Below are positions 39,401 to 64,000 of a DNA stretch of 64,000 nucleotides, piece by piece. Numbering within the stretch: the first letter of the stretch is position 1; each line of letters opens with the position of its first letter. Location: positions 17,096,001 through 17,160,000 of the forward strand of contig NC_058042.1 in assembly GCF_020085105.1 (NCBI RefSeq), written 5' to 3'. The notes beneath the pieces were generated by a model. The model saw nothing but the letters and a program-made list of their open reading frames with translations, was not told the origin of the DNA and ran no database searches. Both the position numbers and the translations under genes were made by a program. The DNA comes from Siniperca chuatsi (Eukaryota; Chordata; Actinopteri; Centrarchiformes; Sinipercidae).

Positions 39401-39915
39401 TAAGGCTAATATTATGCAAATATATCAATGCATCTCTACTTTTAAGCAGCAATGATGTTATGAAAATGGTCGGCAACAACTGAACACGCGGTAAGATAGC
39501 AAACGTTAATTTAATGTTTCTAGAAGTTTTCCTAGTTACAAAAGAGAAACGTTAGCCACGTATCGCTTGAGTGAGCAACGTTAACTTACACGTCAATACA
39601 TGAGGCTAACAATCGTTTTGTAATTCCAGGAAGTAGTCTCATCCGAATTGAGGTAACCAAAGGCTTAAAGCAAAACCTTAACTTATGACAGCATAATGCT
39701 AAAGTATTTCTTACCTCTTCAAGGAAACCTGTGATGTCATATACTTTATCGTGGATGATGAGCCATGTGTCACTGCTCATATTATGTACTCTTATTTCTT
39801 CTAATGTGTAATATTTTACACCACATTCTACTGTTTCGCCGTTTTCCTTAACATTGGTGGTATTAGCAGGTCCATTGCCTGTGTTAATGAGGTTGTCGTT
39901 AATTTCCTCACCCAT
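35453..39915 (-). CDS. cyb5b: Cytochrome b5 type B (outer mitochondrial membrane)
   Basis: Five - strand exons give 157 residues: 39915-39715, 38530-38411, 36195-36169, 36019-35988 and 35546-35453, all with GT-AG borders and consistent phase. The heme-binding domain runs from about residue 34 ([12 protein letters not shown]) through [21 protein letters not shown] to QYYIGE; the axial heme ligands are H68 (HPGG) and H92 (GHSTDA). A hydrophilic linker ([20 protein letters not shown]) leads to a single C-terminal membrane anchor (about 130-147, [17 protein letters not shown]) and the basic tail [11 protein letters not shown], which is the tail-anchor signature of the type B isoform. The family delivers electrons to acyl-lipid and amidoxime-reducing enzymes on the mitochondrial surface. 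The human protein is about 150 residues. The exon 2 donor (GAG|gttaac) is weak, so an additional small exon there cannot be excluded. Confidence 0.93.
36444..36474. repeat. (CA)n microsatellite
   Basis: About 15 perfect units, within intron 2 of cyb5b. Confidence 0.95.
37225..37440 (+). repeat. Dispersed repeat (aaaggataggttca family), copy 2
   Basis: Begins ttaaaggataggttcaaaat and includes ttaagtgatgggggacaaaa tccacagtccttgttttgtg, a phrase typical of this frequent teleost repeat. Its centre is the reverse complement of the centre of the copy at 19195-19490. It lies in cyb5b intron 2. Confidence 0.65.
38692..39240 (+). repeat. Dispersed teleost repeat (stress on tacttgtacaagtactgcac), copy 1
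   Basis: Typical words in order: aagtatttaaatacatttac, gagtatttccattttatgct, ccactacattttagagggaa, ccctactgtatataaagcag, agggccatttctataatgag and acttaagtaaagaatctgaa. I recognise this as a very common percomorph repeat, here nearly full length inside cyb5b intron 1. A second copy runs off the right end of the window (63905-64000). Confidence 0.7.
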
Positions 39916-40215
39916 TCTAACGTTAATGCAAATAACGTTAACCTATATCGACTGAGCGGTTAGCTAACGTTAGCCAGGTATGGATGTAACGCTAGCTAGC
40001 TACGTCTAGGTCAGTTTCCACCTTGGTTGAGAATGGTTAACGTTAGTTGTGCTCAAAAAAGCTCCTAATGCGACCGTGAGACGAGCTAACATAAACTACA
40101 GTATTACCACGCAAATGCTAAACAATGTTGGGTTACGAAATCACCCAACCGGCACATCAGCAGTGTGAAACAGACCAATGAAACTGTGACTTTCAGAGTG
40201 GTGACCAATCAAAAT
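39916..40215 (-). promoter_or_regulatory. cyb5b promoter region
   Basis: The 300 bases upstream of the cyb5b start contain two CCAAT words (40175-40179 and 40205-40209; ATTGG in the sense of the gene) and four AACGTTA words (39919, 39934, 39966, 40039). No TATA box is obvious. The transcription start is not resolved. Confidence 0.45.
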
Positions 40216-40936
40216 AGACCGCTTGATGATCATGAGACTAGGGCATTTGCAAAGGCTGTCAACTGTGCCCTGTCTTTGCGCATACGAATTTCTGCGTCTC
40301 CACTTACATAACGTGACTTTTATATGGGCTTATAACATTTTCTTTGTTTTGGGGATTGCATTAATTGCAATCATTTTCCCGTTTCAACTGTCTTTCAACA
40401 AGCTATAAAAACGAGCATGGACTTAATAAAAATTAACAAGTTATTGTCTAATTTCTAGTTGTTTAATATGTGTAAATATATACCACATTCTGGAATGGTG
40501 GAATCATATGTTAACACATACAACTATAAAACCTAAAAACAGCATATCTTCAGACTTGTGTTTCTTCTCTGCTTAACAATTAATAGAGGTTGTCATACAC
40601 TGTGAACATAAACTTGAGAATTGTAACCAAAAACAGAAAATTACCTTGGTTGTAGGCCTACAGTCCTGGGCATGTTTTCTTAGTTTTGGGGTATTCTAAT
40701 TGGACTGATGCATTACATCAAATTTTAATTTATGGCAAAATACTGTACTTATGTGAAAATGTAAAATCCCACATGGGAATAACTCTGTGCTGATAGGGGG
40801 CCAGAGAAGCATCTGTATGCTACTGATAAGTCAGGGTACCAACCACAAGATGGTAACACCAGATACCTGTGCAATGGTTCACCATATACTTTGTGTGTAA
40901 AGTCTGGATTTCATCCTCTGAAGCCACATTCAGGTA
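40216..40936. other. Gene-free interval between cyb5b and the Tc1 element
   Basis: A/T-rich sequence without a supported gene or a repeat that I can name. Confidence 0.45.
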
Positions 40937-42511
40937 CAGCAGGTAAAATAAGTATTCAAACACGTCACCATTTTTTCTTGGTAAATATATTTATTTTTAA
41001 AAAAAAGAAGGTGCTATTGACATGGAATTTTCACCAGATGTTGGTAACAACCCATGCAATCCACACATGCAAAGAAATCTAACCATAGATGTCCATAAAT
41101 TAAGTTGTGTAAGTGTATAATAAGGTTAAATGACAGGGAGAAAGTATTGAACATGCTTACTGAAATTCCTGTATGGAGAAACAAGTTGCATGCATTGCTG
41201 AAGTGTGATTTTGGCCCATTCTTCCACACAAACAAAAATCTTGAAGGTTCGGTGGGCCTCTTCTATGAACTCTGATCTTTAGTTCTTTCCATAGATTTTC
41301 CAATTGGATTCAAGTCAGGTGATTGGCTTGGCCTTTCTAGCAGCATTATTTTCTTTCTCTGAAACCAATTGAGAGTTTCCTTGGCTGTGTGTTTGGGATC
41401 ATTGTCTTGCTGAAATGTCCACCCTCGTTTCATCTTCATCATCCTGGTGGTTGGCAGATTTTTATCGAGAATGTCTCTGTACATTTTTCCATTCATCCTT
41501 CCTTCAATTATATGAAGTTTGCCAGTACTGTATCCTAAAAAACAGCCCCACACCATGATGTTTCCACCTCCAATCTTCACTGTTGGTATTGTGTTTTGGG
41601 GGTGATGTGCAGCGCCATTTCTCCTCCAAACATGGTGTTGTATTATGGCATCCAAAGAGTTCCATTTTGGTCTCATCTGACGAGACTATATTCTCACAGT
41701 ATGTCACAGGCTTGTCCAAATGTTGTGCAGCAAACTTTAAACAGGCTTCAACATGCTTTTTCTTCAGTAATTGAGTCTTGCAAGGTGAGCGTGCATATAG
41801 GCCATGGCGGTTGAGTGCATTACTTATTGTTTTCGTTCAAACAATTGTACCTACTAAATCCAGGTCCTTCTGAAGCTGTCCACAAGTGGTCCTTGGCTCT
41901 TGAACAACTCTTCTGATAATTCTTTTCACTCCTCTGTCAGAAAACTTCAGAGGAGCACCTGGTCGTGGCCAGTTTATGGTGAAATTATGTTCTTTCCACT
42001 TCCGGATTATGGCCCCAACAGTGCTCACTGGAACATTCAGAAGTTTTGAAATCCTTCTGTAACCAATGCCATCAGTATGTTTTGCAACAATAATGTTGCG
42101 AGGGTCTTGTGCCAGCTCTTTGCTTTTACCCATCATGAGATATTTCTTCTGTAACACCTTGCTAATGAGACACATTTTTATAGGCCATCAGTTGGGACTG
42201 AACCAGCTGATATTAATTTGCCCTGACAAGGGGCAATATTGCTTTCTAATTACTTTGCTTTGATTGTCTTGGGTTTCCATGTCTTTTTGCACCTCCCTTT
42301 CTTCATGTGTTCAATACTTTTTCCCTGTGTCATTTAACATTGTAACACATAACTTAATTTATGGACATCTATGGTTTGATTTGTTTGCATGTGTGGATTT
42401 CATTGTCGGAGTTGTTACCAACATCTGGTGAAAATTTCATTTCAATAGCACCTTTAGAAATATATTTACTGAAAAAAATGGTGACATGTTGAATACTTAT
42501 TTTACCTGCTG
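40937..42511 (-). mobile_element. Tc1-like DNA transposon, near complete, 1575 bp
   Basis: The element starts CAGCAGGTAAAATAAGTATT at 40937 and ends with the reverse complement ...TTTACCTGCTG at 42511, with TA on each side (40935-40936, 42512-42513) as the target duplication. Terminal inverted repeats extend about 200 bases with scattered differences and include ttcaccagatgttggtaaca on the left against tgttaccaacatctggtgaa on the right. Length and TA duplication are those of Tc1/mariner elements. The transposase lies on the - strand and is broken. The element sits between cyb5b and dhx38. Confidence 0.9.
41263..42175 (-). pseudogene. Tc1-like transposase, frameshifted
   Basis: The N-terminal part (42133 to about 41837) reads MGKSKELAQDPRNIIVAKHT then GIGYRRISKLLNVPVSTVGA followed by IIRKWKEHNFTINWPRPGAP: the paired helix-turn-helix DNA-binding region and the GRPR-like linker (WPRPGAP). 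The catalytic part lies in other frames: [10 protein letters not shown] (first Asp, near 41690), [21 protein letters not shown] (second Asp, near 41400) and SPDLNPIG (near 41300). One extra base at NPI shifts the frame before the third acidic residue, and another break lies between 41837 and 41719. No functional enzyme can be made. Confidence 0.85.
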
Positions 42512-42513
42512 TA

Positions 42514-43717
42514 TTTATTTGGCAAAGCCAAAGGAGACTTGTCTCAGGGGACACTTGAAAATAAAAAACAACACTATTTTCAGTAAGCAAAATAACTTTT
42601 GGTCCAATTAACACACCACATAAAATGTCTACTCTGCTGCAAAAGCAGCAGAAACACTTGTTGGCTGTATAAGGTTCAAACCCTGTTACCAACCGCACCC
42701 CCATCCCAACAGAGTGCCTGAATACCTGTACGCCATGTCAAAGTATGAACTTAATTTGCCTAACTATAACTTCCCATGTGACAGTTTACATAAACTGTGC
42801 CAAAGAGAGGCCGATAACTCAACATTCAGGGATAAAGAGCCAAACAAACCACCAATTTAAACATCACTCCTTGTGATGCCCATTTTGTCAAAAACAAACA
42901 AAGATTTTAAGAAGATTAACTGATTAACTGAAAACTGGCTTCTCATAATGAATGCAACAAATGGAGTACTGTGCATGTGTTTAAGACAATTTAAGTCATT
43001 TAAATTTATTCATATATTTTGTGGTCATTATGTTATGTTAAGGCTTTTACTAAAATACATTAACTTGATGTGACCATCAATACGATTTTTCAATCTAAAA
43101 TGTAGTCAATTAGTGTCACCATCCTCAAGCTTTTCATGTTTTTTTGTAAATCAGTTTACAACTAGTGTGTAAAGTGCTTTGCTCCTAACATAGGGCAGAG
43201 ATGCCACACATTCAGTTTTCTGAGGCAGCTGGGATGTTCTCTTTGTGATTTGAAATTCCACAACAAAGATGTGACTCCCTTTTCATCACAGCTGCTCTTT
43301 CTTCAAATTAATATGTCATGGGTTTACTGTCCAATACACTTCCACAATATAACAATTGCATTTTTTTAACAATATTTATCTCAATTCATATTGATAATGG
43401 GGACAGGGTGGTTCTAATTTTACAGGGGTAGCAAAACCTTTAAAGGTAACTCACATGGGACCTTAGCGCACAATTGTGTGTTTTGAGTTGAGCACTTTTC
43501 TAGTTCAATAGAAACATCACTCAATGTCTCTTGCCAAGTACATAACCAATACGTTGATTCCTGGTGTGTAAACCTTTTAAAGCATATGATTTATGTATTT
43601 AAGATTTTCCACATAATTCACTACAGCAGCGATCATTACAGAGAACATGAAAGTTTTCTTTCCATCATCTTTTTCTTAAAGTATTCTATAGACAAAACCT
43701 TGGTAATATTCAGTCAG
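42514..43717. other. Gene-free interval
   Basis: I see no coding exon and no repeat that I can name. Confidence 0.45.
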
Positions 43718-43990
43718 TCTTAAAGGGACAGTTCACCCAAAAATCAAAAATACATATTTTTCCTCTTACCCGTAGTGCTATTTATCCATCTAAATTGTTT
43801 TGTTACTCAATCCACAGACCTTGTTGTGAGCAGTTTCATGTAGGAACTAACTGCTCACAACAAGATCTGTGGATTATCTTGAGTAAACAGGTCATGATTT
43901 CTGGAAAGAGAGTTTTTCGAATTTTTTTTTTTTTTGGGCACATTGAGCACCAGTTTGTCACACTTAAATGTTTCAGATCATCAAACAAAT
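43718..43990 (+). repeat. Dispersed repeat with long hairpin (gggacagttcacccaaaaat family)
   Basis: Starts aaagggacagttcacccaaa and continues with tttttcctcttacccgtagt, words of a widespread teleost repeat, and ends with gtcatgatttctggaaagag plus a T-run. Positions 43811-43835 and 43849-43873 are reverse complements with a single mismatch, forming a 25-bp stem with a 13-base loop. Non-coding. Confidence 0.65.
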
Positions 43991-44117
43991 TTAAATATTA
44001 GTCAAGCATAACACAAGTAAACACAAAATGCAGTTTTTAAATGAAGGTTGTTATTAATAAGGGAAAACTAAATCCAAACCTACATGGCCCTGTGTGAAAA
44101 AGTGATTGCCCCTAAAC

Positions 44118-44315
44118 CTAATAACTGGTTGGACCACCCTTAGCAGCAACAACTGCAATCAAGCGATAACTTGCAATGAGTCTTTTACAGCGCTGTGGAG
44201 GAATTTTGGCCCACTCATCTTTGCAGAATTGTTGTAATTCAGCCACATCGGAGGGTTTTCGAGCATGAACTGCCTTTTTAAGGACATGCCACAGCATCTC
44301 AATAGGATTTAGGTC
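44118..44315 (-). pseudogene. Tc1-like transposase C-terminal fragment
   Basis: The - strand reads without a stop for about 65 codons: DLNPIEMLWHVLKKAVHARK, then PSDVAELQQFCKDEWAKIPP, then QRCKRLIASYRLIAVVAAKG and GPTSY before a stop at 44118. The NPIE glutamate, third member of the DDE triad, is intact here. The rest of the element is absent at the right end (about 44316), while on the left the non-coding end continues to about 44085. It belongs to a different Tc1 family from the element at 40937. Confidence 0.85.
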
Positions 44316-44559
44316 TGTTTCAATTCCTGTCGTCTATTATCTATTTTTTAGACAGTTATGGGCATATAAGGCATTTGTTTTGATTTGTTTTAATTATTTA
44401 GTGCACTTAAGCGTTTGAATTTGATTAAATATTTAGTTTTGTATTTATTGTTCACATTTATTGCCGTTACCTACTTTATTTTTTCTCACTCATCTCCCTG
44501 TGTAAACACAATCTGTTTAAATAAAGTTTTAAATATTTTTTCTGCTACCCCTTAGAATT

Positions 44560-44834
44560 GTGGGATTGCAATGGCTGCTCCCGTGTCTGTAAACATACGC
44601 ATTGTAGTTACGAAAGCCGCAGTTTAAGTATTTTCCAGCGACAGCCACAGGTTCCTCATTTTCGGGACTATTTACGCGTCCATTAGTTGACCTCAAATGT
44701 TTAACTTGATATGAGAATTTCTGCATTTTAGACCCAAAGAAACACGCGGCACTTCTCCGCGATTTGCCGCCCGGCCTAGTCAGGACTCAACCTGATATCT
44801 CGCACGCTAGCTAAAGCTAGCTGCTCTATCTAAG
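44560..44834 (+). promoter_or_regulatory. dhx38 promoter and probable 5' UTR exon
   Basis: A CpG-bearing block (cacgcggcacttctccgcga, tttgccgcccgg) precedes two good splice donors, TAAG|gtacgt at 44834 and TTGAG|gtaag at 44845. The coding start lies in an exon that begins at 45786, so a non-coding first exon ending at one of these donors is expected. The human gene has 27 exons, which agrees with 26 coding exons here plus this one. No TATA box. Confidence 0.5.
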
Positions 44835-45225
44835 GTACGTTTGAGGTAAGAGTTTAATTTAATTTCATCCAACTGTTATTAAACAAGGGAAAAATATAAT
44901 AATTGTACTTACTTACTTATGAACCTAGCCCTATTTGTGACTTTGGAATAACATACGCAGTGTTGAGGTGACACATGGGGCTACTACTAATGGCCAAAAA
45001 GATGCTGATTGTGTAAATATCATATATGATGGATGAGTTACGACTTTCTAATAAAGTTATCAATGTCTTCTCGGATTGTTTCTGAGTAAGTTAATAGATT
45101 ACTAGACGTTACCCCTTTTAGCTGAAAGTAACAAATAATTGTTCTTGTGGTAAATAAAAACAAACGCCTGTAATTTTACAACTCACTAAGTGTCCAGGGT
45201 CGGAAACTGTCACGAATTTCGGTTC

Positions 45226-45745
45226 AATGTAGTGCTGAATCGATTAGATAGAAAAAAATTAATCGACAACAGATTTGGTAACGCATTCATTGTTCAAGTG
45301 ATTTATTAAGAAAGAATAGCAAACATTTTCTTGTTGCAGCTTCTCCACTGAAAGGATTTGCTGCTGTTCTCTGTTTTATATAATTGTCAATTAGATTTGA
45401 CACAATTAGTTGATTAATCAATAGCTGATCGACAGAAAATTCATTTGCAACAATTTTGGTAATCAGCTAATTGCCTAAGTCATTTTTAAGCAAAAATGCT
45501 GAAATTTAACTGGATCTAACTTCTCAAATGTGAGCGTTTGCAGATTTTCTTCTGTCGTCTTCTACGACAGTAAACTGAATATCTTTGGGTTTTGGACTGT
45601 TGGTTGGACAAAGCAAGCAATATGAAGAGGTCACCTTTGAGTCTAGGATCTTGTGATTGGCATTTCTCACTTTTTTTTTTACCTACTTATAGATCAATCG
45701 ATTCATCAAAAAAATTTACAGATTTCTTAATAATGTGTAGCTTTA
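45226..45745 (+). repeat. hAT-like dispersed repeat, copy A
   Basis: Starts at tgctgaatcgattagataga, includes gattaatcaatagctgatcg, then cttctcaaatgtgagcg, ctgaatatctttgggttttg and gactgttggttggacaaagc. It shares these words in order with copies at 56040-56330 (inverted) and 61745-62038. It ends about 40 bases before the splice acceptor of the start-codon exon of dhx38. Confidence 0.65.
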
Positions 45746-45788
45746 CACATTTTCACCTTTTGCACATATCATTATTTCACCACAGATA

Positions 45789-63282
<17,494 letters not shown>

Positions 63283-63580
63283 AACACCCCCTGAAGGTTA
63301 AAGCCCGCCAACCAACCATGTTGGATCCTCTAGACTCATAATCCAGACCTGGACCACACCAGCACAAGCAAACACAGTGTAACTTCCAGCTGCCATTAGT
63401 CCCTCACAGCATGGCAGTAATCAACTGCAGTTCATGTACAGACCACTAGAGTGAGAACTTGTATAAGGCACAAGACTCAAAGACTAACCAGGTCCATCAA
63501 AATGCCTCCCTCCACCTTTATCAGCCGATAGCTGTTTCCATCATACATTTTAAGGAATAAAGGATGACTGTGTTGTTGTT
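63283..63580 (+). terminator. dhx38 3' UTR and polyadenylation signal
   Basis: AATAAA lies at 63556-63561, followed within 20 bases by a GT/T-rich stretch (tgtgttgttgtttttttgta) that fits a downstream element. This predicts a 3' UTR of about 290 bases. Confidence 0.75.
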
Positions 63581-63904
63581 TTTTTGTATATTCAGTATTT
63601 ATATGTAGTCATTGCTGAAAAGTAGTTTTACAGATGTCTAATGATTTTACCTGAGCTAGAAACTTTTAATTTTCTATGTTCTGTTGCATTTTCTCCACCC
63701 TGAGTGTATTATCAGAGTGAAACTGATAAATAGTGATCTAATTGCAATGTTACTTGTCTTTGTGTCCTTGCATTTATTAGTTCTTGTACTGTTGTGGCTT
63801 GAACAGTGGGTATGCCACCACGAAGTGCTCCTCTACAGACTGAAGCACTAACTGTATTTGTGGGATGAGAGTCTTCAGAGAGTTGTATTGCACTGTCAGA
63901 ATGT

Positions 63905-64000
63905 AACAAACTACATTTACTCTAGTACTGTACTTGAGGGTACTTGTACTTTAATCTCATGCTACTTTCTGCTTCTACTCCACTACAATTCAGAGGGATT
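63905..64000 (+). repeat. Dispersed teleost repeat, copy 2 (cut by window edge)
   Basis: The text ctagtactgtacttgagggt, tacttgtactttaatctcat, gctactttctgcttctactc and cactacaattcagaggga matches the start of the repeat at 38692-39240. It continues beyond the window. Confidence 0.65.

Noticed and set aside
42369-42704. 111-codon - strand frame
   Set aside because: Overlaps the right inverted repeat of the Tc1 element and its flank; not a gene.

Overview
The window is nuclear DNA from a teleost fish, most likely a spiny-rayed (percomorph) species. It has long gene-free stretches, GT-AG introns, CA/GT microsatellites and many repeats of kinds common in teleost genomes. Three genes can be read exon by exon. 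(1) An orphan rhodopsin-class GPCR on the + strand lies at 25.0-27.6 kb, with two coding exons and 365 residues. (2) cyb5b, cytochrome b5 type B of the mitochondrial outer membrane, lies on the - strand at 35.5-39.9 kb, with five coding exons and 157 residues. (3) dhx38, the DEAH-box splicing helicase PRP16, lies on the + strand at 45.8-63.3 kb, with 26 coding exons and 1251 residues. All dhx38 exon junctions keep the frame, and a polyadenylation signal follows about 270 bases after the stop.

Region by region: 0.5-1.3 kb holds a broken coiled-coil gene copy. From 1.3 to 19 kb I see no convincing gene, only dispersed repeats and microsatellites, plus one weak candidate exon near 10.3 kb. From 19.7 to 24.3 kb lies a CpG-richer block, read on the - strand as the remains of a tyrosine-recombinase (DIRS/Ngaro-like) element: a repeat-built proline/serine-rich gag-like part followed by a recombinase fragment. 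A separate 261-bp element sits inside it, flanked by 13-bp target duplications. The GPCR comes next, then an L1-type LINE 3' end at 29.5-30.2 kb. The 30-35 kb interval has no visible gene. cyb5b and dhx38 lie head to head, about 5 kb apart. That gap holds an almost complete 1575-bp Tc1-like transposon with TA target duplication and long inverted repeats, a second Tc1 C-terminal fragment, and a hairpin-bearing repeat. dhx38 introns carry a LINE 3' end, a Tc1-derived fragment, two copies of a hAT-like dispersed repeat and an 88-bp tandem duplication.

The genes do not form a pathway. DHX38 remodels the spliceosome in the nucleus, CYB5B passes electrons at the mitochondrial surface, and the GPCR is a plasma-membrane receptor with unknown ligand. 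The least ordinary parts are the composite tyrosine-recombinase remnant with its nested insertion, the orphan GPCR with its NCxxY motif, and a dense cluster of AACGTTA words around the cyb5b first exon. Family names for repeats come from recognition of text and remain to be confirmed by a library search. I found no RNA gene, CRISPR array or clearly new multi-gene system.
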